From DAOTWA01 sp034435955 (GTDB lineage Bacteria; Chloroflexota; Anaerolineae; Anaerolineales; Anaerolineaceae): DNA of 45,175 bases. Of this stretch, positions 31,969-40,155 are shown one piece after another. Position 1 is the first letter of the stretch. Each line of letters opens with the position of its first letter. The notes below the pieces were generated by a model. It made no database searches, was not told where the DNA came from, and saw only the letters and a list, made by a program, of their open reading frames with translations. Both the position numbers and the translations under genes were made by a program. The stretch is taken from assembly GCA_034435955.1 (NCBI GenBank), contig DAOTWA010000017.1:1-45175 (forward strand), in the 5' to 3' direction.

Positions 31969-33081
31969 ATGGCGAAAGAATTGATTGAAGGCAATCAGGC
32001 CATCGCTGAAGCGGCCATCCGCGCAGGAGTGCAGGCCTATTTTGGTTATCCGATCACACCCCAAACTGAGCTGCTGGAATGGATGGCGCGCCGTATGCCT
32101 GAACTGGGGCGGGTTTTCGTCCAGGCGGAGAGCGAGCTGGGCGCCATCAATATGGTGTACGGGGCGGCCTGCACCGGCAAACGGGTGATGACCTCGTCCT
32201 CCAGCCCGGGCGTCAGCCTGATGCAGGAGGGCCTATCGTACATCGCCGGCACCGAAGTGCCCATGGTGCTGGTGGATGTGATGCGCGGCGGCCCAGGACT
32301 GGGCAATATCGCTCCATCCCAGGCCGATTACAACCAGATCGTACATGGCGGTGGCCATGGCGATTACCGCCCCATCGTCCTGGCCCCTTCCACCGTACAG
32401 GAGGCCATTGATTTCACCGTGCTGTCCTTTGACTTGGCGGAGAAGTATCGCGCCATCGTCGCTGTCCTGGTGGACGGTTCGATCGGCCAAATGATGGAGC
32501 CAGCCGAGCTGCCCCCGATGAAGCCATTGAAGAAGGACGTGCCCGAGTGGGCTGTCTCAGGAGCAGAGGGCCGCGAGCGGCGGGTGCTCAGCTCGATTTC
32601 CCTTGCCCCGCCGCTGATGGAAGCCACCAATCTGCGCATCCTGCATCGCTGGGAGCAGATCGAGGCCAACGAGATTCGCTACAAGACCTATCTCCTCGAG
32701 GACGCCGAATATGTTGTGGTGGCTTTCGGCTCAGTTGGGCGGGTGGCGCTCACGTCAGTGCGCGCCGCGCGGGCTGAAGGCATTAAAGTCGGCCTGATGC
32801 GGCCGATCACCCTGGCGCCTTATCCGCGCCAGGCGCTGGCCGAGCTGGCCGAACGCGTCAAGGGCATCCTGGTGGTGGAGATGAACTCCGGCCAGATGCT
32901 TGATGACGTGCTCCTCGCGGTGGGAGAGAAGACCCCCGTTGAGTTTTACGGCCGCCTGGGTGGGGTGATGCCCTTACCCGATGAGGTACTGGCTGAGGTC
33001 AGGCGCATGGCCGGCGGAGCGATCTCCACCCAGGGCCATCCGCGCGAGCGCTGGCTGAAGCGCATGGCTGCCATGAATTGA
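31969..33081 (+). CDS. 2-oxoacid:ferredoxin oxidoreductase, alpha subunit
   Basis: A 370-residue protein of the VorB/KorA type: EGNQAIAEAAIRAGVQAYFGYPITPQTELLEWMA (pyrimidine-binding domain), SELGAINMVYGAACTGKRVMTSSSSPGVSLMQEGLSYIAGTEVPMVLVDVMRGGPG, then a transketolase C-terminal-like domain (about 245-350) with PYPRQALAELA and VVEMNSGQMLDD. It joins with the beta subunit to bind thiamine diphosphate and oxidise a 2-oxoacid to its acyl-CoA with ferredoxin as acceptor, in the cytoplasm. Oxygen-sensitive metabolism is implied. Confidence 0.94.
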   Translation: MAKELIEGNQAIAEAAIRAGVQAYFGYPITPQTELLEWMARRMPELGRVFVQAESELGAINMVYGAACTGKRVMTSSSSPGVSLMQEGLSYIAGTEVPMVLVDVMRGGPGLGNIAPSQADYNQIVHGGGHGDYRPIVLAPSTVQEAIDFTVLSFDLAEKYRAIVAVLVDGSIGQMMEPAELPPMKPLKKDVPEWAVSGAEGRERRVLSSISLAPPLMEATNLRILHRWEQIEANEIRYKTYLLEDAEYVVVAFGSVGRVALTSVRAARAEGIKVGLMRPITLAPYPRQALAELAERVKGILVVEMNSGQMLDDVLLAVGEKTPVEFYGRLGGVMPLPDEVLAEVRRMAGGAISTQGHPRERWLKRMAAMN

Positions 33082-33103
33082 TGCGGAGCAGGACCATAAA
33101 ATT

Positions 33104-33883
33104 ATGGAAACTATCCAGGATACGTATCAGATCGTTTACAGCCGACCCGAGTCCCTGACTGCGACGCCCACCCACTATTGCCCGGGATGCACCCACGGCG
33201 TGGCTCATCACCTGATCGCCGAGGTGCTGGATGAGATGGGCATCCGCGAGAAGACCATCGGCGTGGCCTCGGTCGGCTGCTCAGTGTTCGCCTACAATTA
33301 TTTGAATGTCGATTGGGTGCAGGCGCCGCATGGACGCGCGCCGGCCATGGCCACCGGCATCAAACGCCTGCTGCCCGATCGCGTTGTGATGACCTACCAG
33401 GGCGATGGCGATCTGGCTTCCATCGGCATGGCCGAGATCGTCCACGCGGCCGCGCGCGGAGAAAACATCACCGTCATCTTCATCAACAACGCCAACTATG
33501 GCATGACGGGCGGCCAGATGGCTCCCACTACTCTGCCCGGCCAGAAGACCACCTCTTCCCCCAATGGTCGCGACGTGGAACAGGCCGGTTATCCCATCCG
33601 CACCGCCGAGTTGCTTGCGACTCTGGAAGGCTCCAGCTACGTGGTGCGGCGCAGCCTGCACGACTTGAAGAGTGTGCGCCTGGCCAAGAAAGCCATCCGG
33701 ATCGCTTTCGAGACCCAGGTGCGCGGCCTGGGCTTTTCGCTGGTCGAGCTGCTCTCCACCTGCCCAACCAACTGGGGGCTAACCCCGCTGGAATCGCTGC
33801 AGTGGGTGGAAGACAAGATGGTGGCATACTATCCGCTCGGCGACTACAAGGTCCACCCGGCGGTGGCCAGCATTCGGGTTTGA
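33104..33883 (+). CDS. 2-oxoacid:ferredoxin oxidoreductase, beta subunit
   Basis: A 259-residue TPP-binding subunit. CPGCTHG (26-32) opens the family core. The TPP/Mg motif runs from QGDGD (99-103) to NNANYGMTGGQ (128-138). It contains no Fe-S cysteine set beyond the delta subunit. Residues PHGRAPAMATGIKR are conserved around the active site. It follows the alpha gene by 22 bp and precedes gamma by 16 bp. Confidence 0.94.
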   Translation: METIQDTYQIVYSRPESLTATPTHYCPGCTHGVAHHLIAEVLDEMGIREKTIGVASVGCSVFAYNYLNVDWVQAPHGRAPAMATGIKRLLPDRVVMTYQGDGDLASIGMAEIVHAAARGENITVIFINNANYGMTGGQMAPTTLPGQKTTSSPNGRDVEQAGYPIRTAELLATLEGSSYVVRRSLHDLKSVRLAKKAIRIAFETQVRGLGFSLVELLSTCPTNWGLTPLESLQWVEDKMVAYYPLGDYKVHPAVASIRV

Positions 33884-33899
33884 GACCAGGAGGCATAGC

Positions 33900-34445
33900 A
33901 TGCAGACAGAGATCATTATCGCCGGATTTGGCGGGCAAGGCGTCCTGTTTGCCGGGCAACTGCTCGCCTACGCGGCCATGGATGCCGGCAAGGAGGTGAC
34001 CTGGTTTCCCTCGTACGGGCCGGAGATGCGCGGCGGCACGGCCAACTGCACGGTGATCATCGCCGACGAAGAGATCGGCTCACCGCTGGTACGTAACCCA
34101 AAAGCCGCCATTGTGCTGAACCTGCCCTCGCTGGATAAGTACGAGCCGCTGGTGCAGCCGGGCGGCCTGCTGGTGGTCAACGCCTCAATGGTGGACAGGG
34201 CCGTGAAGCGCGCCGACATCCGCTCAGTGGCCATCCCGGCCAACGAAATCGCCGAGGAGATAGGCGACCGGCGTCTGACCAACATGGTCGTGTTGGGGGG
34301 GCTGCTGGCGAACCTCGATGTGCTCCCGCTCGAATTGGTCGAGCGCGCCCTGGAAGTCCATATGCCCGAGCGCCACAAGAATTTGCTCCAGCCCAACCGC
34401 CAGGCGCTGCGCCGGGGGGCGCAGTTCGTGGCTCAAGCCGTTTAG
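33900..34445 (+). CDS. 2-oxoacid:ferredoxin oxidoreductase, gamma subunit
   Basis: A 181-residue protein with the gamma-domain start IIIAGFGGQGVLFAGQLLAYAAM and the conserved SYGPEMRGGTANCTVIIADEEIGSP, ending in the LVERALEV...NLLQPNRQALRRG helical part. It completes the delta-alpha-beta-gamma enzyme. AGGAGG precedes the ATG. Confidence 0.93.
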   Translation: MQTEIIIAGFGGQGVLFAGQLLAYAAMDAGKEVTWFPSYGPEMRGGTANCTVIIADEEIGSPLVRNPKAAIVLNLPSLDKYEPLVQPGGLLVVNASMVDRAVKRADIRSVAIPANEIAEEIGDRRLTNMVVLGGLLANLDVLPLELVERALEVHMPERHKNLLQPNRQALRRGAQFVAQAV

Positions 34446-34465
34446 GTCTGATTCGACATTACCGG

Positions 34466-34500
34466 GGACCGGGTCACCTGGGAGGGATCCGGTCCTTTTT
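34466..34500 (+). terminator. Intrinsic terminator of the oxidoreductase operon
   Basis: GGACCGG (34466-34472) pairs with CCGGTCC (34489-34495), followed by T5. Confidence 0.8.
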
Positions 34501-34631
34501 ATTGGGCGATTTATGAACGGCGAGCTGCCGAGGCGGATGTCGCAGCAATGACGAGGATGGGAAAGATTTTACCGAAACGACTTTATTTTTAATTTTCCGC
34601 CGTAGGAACTTCTGGTTTGTCCATCTGATCC

Positions 34632-34647
34632 AGGTCATGAATGACCT
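34632..34647. promoter_or_regulatory. Palindromic operator candidate upstream of the SDR gene
   Basis: AGGTCAT-GA-ATGACCT is a perfect 7-bp inverted repeat about 100 bp before the SDR ATG. A binding protein cannot be named. Confidence 0.35.
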
Positions 34648-34743
34648 CACCGTTAATTGCGGAAAATGGTGGATCGGTGGTAGGATAGAAACTCGCCGAA
34701 GGGAGGGGCAGGATTTGATCATTTCATCATTGAGGGCAGCGCG

Positions 34744-35604
34744 ATGAATTTTTCGTCACATCGGTTAGAAGGCAAAGTGGCTGTCGTTACCGGGGGATCG
34801 CGGGGGTTGGGTTTAGCCATCAGCCGGGCATTTGTGCGTGCGGGGGCTGCAGTGGCCATCGCATCACGCTCGGAGGAGGCCGTCAGGCGGGTTGCCGAAG
34901 AGCTCCGCGCTGCCGGCGGCCAGGTTATAGGGGTACCGACCGATGTTGCCAATCTTGAAGCGGTCCAAGATCTGGCCAGGCAGGCGGTGTCGAAATTCGG
35001 GAAACTGGACGTGTGGGTCAATAACGCCGGGATGAGCGGACCGTATGGTCCTACTGCGGCGCTGCCGGTGGAAGACTTCACCCGTGCGCTGCGCACCAAC
35101 ATCGAGGGCGTTTATTATGGATCTTTGACTGCCATGCGTTATTTCTTGGCCCAAAAATCGGGTAAGCTGATCAATATCCTCGGGCGAGGTGACCGCAATC
35201 CAGTTCCCTACCAGAATGCATATGCGCCCACGAAAGCATGGGTACGCTCATTCACCCTAGCGATGGCAAAAGAATATTCTGACTGCGGCGTGGGCGTCTA
35301 TGCCCTGCAACCTGGTCTGATGCTCACCGATCTGGTCACGGAAGTAGAGGTGGTTCCGGGGTATGAGGGTCGTTTACGGGCCTTTCAAACCGTGTTGCGC
35401 ATGTGGGCGAACCCGCCGGAAGTGCCGGCGGAAAAGGCCGTCTGGCTGGCATCCTCCGCAACTGACGGCCAAACAGGTCTCGAGGTACGCGTGCTCACCC
35501 CGAAGCGTCTGCTTCTCGGCGCTGTGGCAGAGTTGTTCCGCCGTCTTACAAAAAGGCCCGCACAGGAAATACCCATCCATATCCGGCAACTGCCGGGTGG
35601 ATGA
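34744..35604 (+). CDS. SDR-family oxidoreductase with unusual active site
   Basis: A 286-residue Rossmann-fold protein: cofactor motif TGGSRGLG, DVANLEAVQD, NNAG, and YxxxK as YAPTK. The usual catalytic Ser about 13 residues before the Tyr is absent (the stretch reads INILGRGDRNPVPYQNAY, with Gly/Arg there). A C-terminal extension of ~40 residues (LTPKRLLLGAVAELFRRLTKRPAQ) looks amphipathic. The fold is certain, but the substrate and the activity are not. It stands alone on the plus strand. Confidence 0.85.
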   Translation: MNFSSHRLEGKVAVVTGGSRGLGLAISRAFVRAGAAVAIASRSEEAVRRVAEELRAAGGQVIGVPTDVANLEAVQDLARQAVSKFGKLDVWVNNAGMSGPYGPTAALPVEDFTRALRTNIEGVYYGSLTAMRYFLAQKSGKLINILGRGDRNPVPYQNAYAPTKAWVRSFTLAMAKEYSDCGVGVYALQPGLMLTDLVTEVEVVPGYEGRLRAFQTVLRMWANPPEVPAEKAVWLASSATDGQTGLEVRVLTPKRLLLGAVAELFRRLTKRPAQEIPIHIRQLPGG

Positions 35605-35715
35605 TTTGGCCGCTCAATGGATTGACCTGTCGAAATGCCCGACGGAGCAGATTCCTGCGATCATTTCCGCTCTGTCGTGGGGCACTTCTCTCGTTGGGTT
35701 GGTTGCCGAAGCCTG

Positions 35716-36120
35716 TCAGTACGTAACTTTGCGGGGCAGGGATTTCGCCTGCTCAATCCAATCAGCGATCTGTGCGGGGGTCGGCAGGCGTCGGACCAGC
35801 TTCTTACCCACGTTGATCTCCTGAAGCTTGGCGTGCAGATTTTCGGCCTTGCGCTGGGCCAGCTCGACGACTGTATCCACCCCAGCCTCTTCGAGCAAAT
35901 CGGCATACTCAGAGCCAACGCCCTGGATACGGAACAGATCTACGTGGTTGACCCATTCCAGGATGAGCTTCTCGCTGATGCCGCTCTTCTCGGCGATCTG
36001 TTTTCGCCCTTCGGGAGTTGCTCCCATCTCAAGAAGGTCGTCTGTGCTCTGGATGCCCGCCTTACCCAACTTTTCCGCATAGGCGGCGCCGATACCCTCC
36101 ACTTCCTCCAAGCGCGCCAT
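35716..36120 (-). CDS. DUF4332 helix-hairpin-helix protein
   Basis: A 134-residue protein with two HhH repeats: VEGIGAAYAEKLGKAGIQSTDDLLEMGATPEGRKQIAEKSGIS (about 7-50) and RIQGVGSEYADLLEEAGVDTVVELAQRKAENLHAKLQEIN (about 64-105). This is the DUF4332 type, a DNA-binding-like fold of unknown cellular role. GGAGG precedes the ATG. The next gene upstream on this strand also has an HhH domain, so the two may work together. Confidence 0.88.
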   Translation of the reverse strand: MARLEEVEGIGAAYAEKLGKAGIQSTDDLLEMGATPEGRKQIAEKSGISEKLILEWVNHVDLFRIQGVGSEYADLLEEAGVDTVVELAQRKAENLHAKLQEINVGKKLVRRLPTPAQIADWIEQAKSLPRKVTY

Positions 36121-36158
36121 TCCTTCCTCCTTTCAAAAAAGACTGCCCGGATCTTCCT

Positions 36159-36602
36159 TCAGGATGGCTCTCGCCCCCCCTTCAAGCGCGTTTTCAGCTT
36201 CGCGAGCTCTTCCCAATCGCCGCGAGCGGCCAGGGCGGCCTGCTGCGGCCAGGTGGCTGGATTGGCCAGGCGGAAACCACGCGCGTGCAAGATAGCCGCC
36301 AGGTCGTGCGGATCTGCGGCGGCAAGCTGGGCGAAGCTGCTTATTCCGGCCTCGCCAAGCCAGGCGGCGATCTTGGGTCCGATCCCCTCGATAACGGTCA
36401 GATCGTCCGCCGGTGCGGGTTTCTCCTCCGGCATGGTCAGCGGAATTTCGGACCTTTCTGGCCGGGTTCGCATCCAGCGTGACAGCAGCAGGATCAGGAA
36501 ACCCGCCAGAAATGCAACCATGAACCAGTACCAGGCCGGTATCCGTCTCCTCATGCCTGCGGATGCAGACAGAATCCCCTCCCGCATCCTTTCACCAGCC
36601 AT
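36159..36602 (-). CDS. Membrane-anchored helix-hairpin-helix protein
   Basis: A 147-residue protein with one N-terminal span (WYWFMVAFLAGFLILLLSRWM, about 24-44), an acidic Pro linker, and one HhH unit (DLTVIEGIGPKIAAWLGEAGISSFAQLAAADPHDLAAILHARGFRLANPATW). Similar 'IEGIGPKIA..L..AGI.T..QLA' modules occur in Chloroflexota and cyanobacteria. AAGGAGG precedes the ATG at 36602. It is encoded 38 bp upstream of the DUF4332 gene. Its function is unknown; a membrane-tethered nucleic-acid or protein contact is a guess. Confidence 0.82.
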   Translation of the reverse strand: MAGERMREGILSASAGMRRRIPAWYWFMVAFLAGFLILLLSRWMRTRPERSEIPLTMPEEKPAPADDLTVIEGIGPKIAAWLGEAGISSFAQLAAADPHDLAAILHARGFRLANPATWPQQAALAARGDWEELAKLKTRLKGGREPS

Positions 36603-36717
36603 GCCTGCCTCCTTACTCAGTTGTGAACGAAAAAATCATTCACAAAATCTGTCTATTATTTTATATACACTGTGCGCGGAGAACAAGCCGAAGGGACAGT
36701 CCAGTTTGGCAGCCCTA

Positions 36718-37074
36718 TCAGCGAGCAGAATCCTGCTGGCGCGCCAGGTCCAGCGTCTCGACCGCGTGGCGCAGGTGCGGGATCACGATGCTGCCGCCAA
36801 CCACCAGCGCGACGTTGAAGGCATCATAAAGGACCTCGTCGCTCCAGCCGGCTTCCACGCACTGCAGAATATGGTAATCAATGCAGTCGTTGCAGCGCAG
36901 CACCATTGAAGCGACCAGACCAAGCAATTCTTTGGTCCTGCCATCCAGGGCGCCGTCCTTGTAGGCGTTGGTGTCCAGATTGAAGAAGCGTTTGATTCCC
37001 AGATGGTCGATCTCGGCGATACGCGCATTCATGCGCGCGCGATAGGAACGGAATTCATCCAATCGGTTTGTCAT
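36718..37074 (-). CDS. Carboxymuconolactone decarboxylase / AhpD-like protein
   Basis: A 118-residue all-helical protein with the AhpD-type redox motif CNDC (in MVLRCNDCIDYHILQCVEAG). TKELLGLVASMVLRC and YDAFNVALVVGGSIVIPHLRHAVE are typical of CMD proteins. Such proteins are thiol peroxidase reductases or decarboxylases; the CxxC and His favour a redox role. The ATG at 37074 has GGAGG upstream, whereas the longer form from 37116 does not. Confidence 0.88.
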   Translation of the reverse strand: MTNRLDEFRSYRARMNARIAEIDHLGIKRFFNLDTNAYKDGALDGRTKELLGLVASMVLRCNDCIDYHILQCVEAGWSDEVLYDAFNVALVVGGSIVIPHLRHAVETLDLARQQDSAR

Positions 37075-37244
37075 GGAGTGCCTCCGAATGACTTGGACAT
37101 AAAATTGTATCAACACACCTCTTTCAGAGCTATTTTATCGTTTAAAGGTTGATCGTAGGCAAGAAGCTGACGGCTGATGAAGCGCCAGAAGAAGACATTT
37201 GCGTGTATACTTTAACCATCCTGAGGGTAATGCACCCGGCCGCC

Positions 37245-38222
37245 ATGAAGCTGATCATTCAGATTCCCTGTTATAACGAGGCGCAAGTCCTGGGCGAGAC
37301 GCTGCGCAGTCTACCCCGCGCGCTCGATGGCATCGAATGTGTGGAGTATCTGGTGGTGGATGACGGCAGCCAGGACGGGACAGCCGAGGTGGCCCGGTCG
37401 GCAGGCGCCCACCACGTGGTCCGCCTGCCGGCCCATGTAGGGCTGGCTGGCGCGTTCAGTGCCGGGCTGGACGCCTGCCTGCGTCTGGGCGCCGATCTGA
37501 TCGTCAATACTGATGCCGACAACCAGTACCACGCCGGGGATATCGCCCGCCTGGTCGCACCCATCCTGGATGGGAAGGCTGAGATCGTGATCGGCGACCG
37601 GGGTGTGGCCACTCACGCAGGCTTCTCGCCGTTCAAGCGCTGGCTGCAGCGTTTGGGCAGTCGGGTGGTGGCGCGCGCATCCGGGCTGGATGTTCCCGAC
37701 GCAGCCAGCGGTTTCCGCGCGCTGACCCGCGAAGCCGCCCTGCGCACCATGGTGCTCAGCAATTACTCCTACACTCTGGAGACGCTCATCCAGGCGGGGG
37801 CCCACCATATCCCGGTAGCCCACATTCGGGTGCGCACCAATCCAAGCACGCGCCCTTCCCGTTTGATCCGCAGCCTGGGCCATTACCTGGCCAATTCGGG
37901 GGTAACCATCGTGCGCGCCTATACCATGTACCGGCCGTTGCGAGTCTTCAGCACACTTTCCGCCATTTTGATCCTGCTGGGGCTGATTCTGGCGATTCGT
38001 TACCTCGTCTTTTATGTGCAGGGTCTGGGCGCCGGCCACGTGCAGTCCGTCATCCTTGCCGCGATTCTGCTGATCGTCGGCTTTCAGGTCGGATTGATTG
38101 GGCTGGTGGCCGATCTGATCAGCTTCAACCGTAAAATCATGGAAGAGGCGCTTTACCGCCTGCGCAAGCTGGAGATGGCTGCCGGGCGTCCCGATACACC
38201 GCCTGAGGAGGGCCGTGAATGA
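37245..38222 (+). CDS. Family 2 glycosyltransferase with C-terminal membrane spans
   Basis: A 325-residue protein. The GT-A domain starts IIQIPCYNEAQVLGETLRSLP, has VVDDGSQDGTAEVA, the DxD motif as NTDADNQY (D90, D92) and a conserved GDR. Two C-terminal membrane spans follow (about 238-262 and 273-298). The design resembles dolichol/undecaprenyl-phosphate sugar transferases. The start could be 37230 or 37245; longer forms would begin before the likely -10 (TATACT, 37205-37210). It heads a three-gene glycan-type cluster with the next two genes. Confidence 0.88.
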   Translation: MKLIIQIPCYNEAQVLGETLRSLPRALDGIECVEYLVVDDGSQDGTAEVARSAGAHHVVRLPAHVGLAGAFSAGLDACLRLGADLIVNTDADNQYHAGDIARLVAPILDGKAEIVIGDRGVATHAGFSPFKRWLQRLGSRVVARASGLDVPDAASGFRALTREAALRTMVLSNYSYTLETLIQAGAHHIPVAHIRVRTNPSTRPSRLIRSLGHYLANSGVTIVRAYTMYRPLRVFSTLSAILILLGLILAIRYLVFYVQGLGAGHVQSVILAAILLIVGFQVGLIGLVADLISFNRKIMEEALYRLRKLEMAAGRPDTPPEEGRE

Positions 38223-38264
38223 GAGCACGGCGCGCCCGGCCGGAGTGACCCCTGAGAATTTACG

Positions 38265-40112
38265 ATGAGCATTTCGTTCTTACAAGCCCTGCAGTTGGTT
38301 GCCGCAGGCGCCATCGTCCTGTTACTGCCGGGAAGCGTATGGCTGGCCTGGTTCCCGCGCGCTCGCAGCGATCCCTTCCAGCGTTTGGGCGACGCGTGCG
38401 GCCTGAGTCTGGCGTTAACCGCCCTGGCCGGTCTGGCGACTTTCGTGCTGGGGATTCATCTGAGCGCTGGCTGGCTGGCAGGGATCTATGTGTTGTTGGC
38501 CGGCATCGGGGCGGCTGGCTATCTACGCCGAAAACTAACTGTGCGCTTCACCCGCTGGAGCGCCGCTGCCCTGGCCGGTGTGGCCTTGTTGATCGCCTGG
38601 CGCCTGTATCAGGCGCGCGGTTTGGCCTTCACCCCCTGGGTTGACCCGCTCCATCACACGCTGATCGTGCGCAAGATCATCGAGGCTGGCGGCATCCCCG
38701 CCACCCTGGCCCCCTACCTTCAGGTGCCTTTATTTTATCATTTCGGCTTCCATGCCATCACGGCGGCCTTCGCCGTGGTGGGCAATCTGGCTCCGGACGC
38801 AGCCGTATTGATCATGGGTCAGACGCTAAGCGCGCTCATCGCCGCCGCTGTCTATCGACTCGGCATGGCTGTGTGGGGCGATTTTCGCCGCGCTGGCCTG
38901 GCGGCGCTGCTGGTGGGTTTCTTCTCTCAGATGCCGGCTTATTACCTGAGCTGGGGGCGCTACACTCTGGCCGCCAGCCTGGTGTTGCTGCCGCTGGCCA
39001 TGGCCGCCGCCATAGACGTCGCCCGCTCGCCCCGCCGGCGCGAATCCGCCGCCCGACTGGCCGTGCTGACCGGCGGGACGATTCTGACCCATTATCTCGC
39101 AGCCATCCTGCTGGCGCTTTTCCTGGTTATATTGGCGGCCTATCTCTTGATGCGAGACCTGCGCTTGCGGCGCGCCGACCGGGGAACCTGGATTGCGCTG
39201 CTGAGCGGGCCGACTCTCGGGTTGGCCATGGCCTCGCCGTGGGTTTTGCGCGTATGGCAATACTCGCGCAGCCAGTTCAGCCTGGGAGCGGTGCTGCCGG
39301 GCGAAGCTGGTTCGCCGGTCACCTCCGATTACGTGAAGTATATCGGTTACCTGCTCGGTCCGCAGCAGAATTATGTGCTGCTGGCGCTGGCCGCATTCGG
39401 ATTGGCGCTTGCGCTGCGCTGGCGTCTGCCCAGCCGAGCCGTTGCGCTGTGGGGACTTGCGGCGGCCCTGTTGACCATCCCGTGGGGGCTGCGCCTGGGG
39501 CCGTTTCAGCCGCACCACTTCGCTATTTTGCTGTTCCTCCCGGCGGTCTTGCTGGCCGCTCATTTCCTGGTGTCTGTTGCAGAGCGGATCGGCAGCTTTA
39601 CACGCCCGGCAAGCGAATGGGTTATCCTGGGCGTAGTGGCTATCGGCGTGGGCGTATGGGGGCTGAAGGCCACCGCCGATGTGGTCAATCCGGTCACCAT
39701 CCTGGGCACCCAGGCTGACCGGCAGGCGCTCGAGTGGATCGCCGCCAACACGCCGGCCGATGCGCGTTTCTTCATCAACACGGCTTTCTGGCAAAGCGGC
39801 GTCTACCGGGGCGTGGATGGAGCAGCCTGGCTGCTGCCCATCACCGGCCGCTGGTCGCTGGCGCTTCCGCCCATCTTCGCCTGGGGCGACCCGGCGGAGG
39901 TGGCGCAAATCAACCATTGGGGTGAGCTGGCCAGCCAGGTCGAGGGGTGCAACCAGACCTTTTGGGACATCGTGGCCCAGGCGCGCCTGGATTACGTCTA
40001 TGTGCGGGAAGGCACCGGCTCGCTCCAGCCGCAAGGGCTGAGGAGCTGCCCACGCCTGGAGACGGTCTACCAGCGCGACGGCGTTTATATCTACCGAATC
40101 CTGTCGAATTGA
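38265..40112 (+). CDS. Polytopic membrane protein, GT-C glycosyltransferase-like
   Basis: A 615-residue protein with about eleven to twelve membrane spans up to residue ~470 and a soluble C-terminal domain of ~130 residues (ALEWIAANTPADARFFINTAFWQSGVYRG...). The first large outer loop holds WVDPLHHTLIVRKIIEAGGIP, with an acidic D and two His where GT-C enzymes keep their catalytic Asp. The C-terminal part resembles that of STT3/PMT-like transferases. I infer transfer of a lipid-linked sugar outside the membrane, likely from the product of the GT2 gene 42 bp upstream. A long antisense ORF over it is a composition effect. Confidence 0.72.
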   Translation: MSISFLQALQLVAAGAIVLLLPGSVWLAWFPRARSDPFQRLGDACGLSLALTALAGLATFVLGIHLSAGWLAGIYVLLAGIGAAGYLRRKLTVRFTRWSAAALAGVALLIAWRLYQARGLAFTPWVDPLHHTLIVRKIIEAGGIPATLAPYLQVPLFYHFGFHAITAAFAVVGNLAPDAAVLIMGQTLSALIAAAVYRLGMAVWGDFRRAGLAALLVGFFSQMPAYYLSWGRYTLAASLVLLPLAMAAAIDVARSPRRRESAARLAVLTGGTILTHYLAAILLALFLVILAAYLLMRDLRLRRADRGTWIALLSGPTLGLAMASPWVLRVWQYSRSQFSLGAVLPGEAGSPVTSDYVKYIGYLLGPQQNYVLLALAAFGLALALRWRLPSRAVALWGLAAALLTIPWGLRLGPFQPHHFAILLFLPAVLLAAHFLVSVAERIGSFTRPASEWVILGVVAIGVGVWGLKATADVVNPVTILGTQADRQALEWIAANTPADARFFINTAFWQSGVYRGVDGAAWLLPITGRWSLALPPIFAWGDPAEVAQINHWGELASQVEGCNQTFWDIVAQARLDYVYVREGTGSLQPQGLRSCPRLETVYQRDGVYIYRILSN

Positions 40113-40155
40113 TGATCGTGTCCTATCGTTCCTTTGGAGAAACTGGGAGGCAGTT

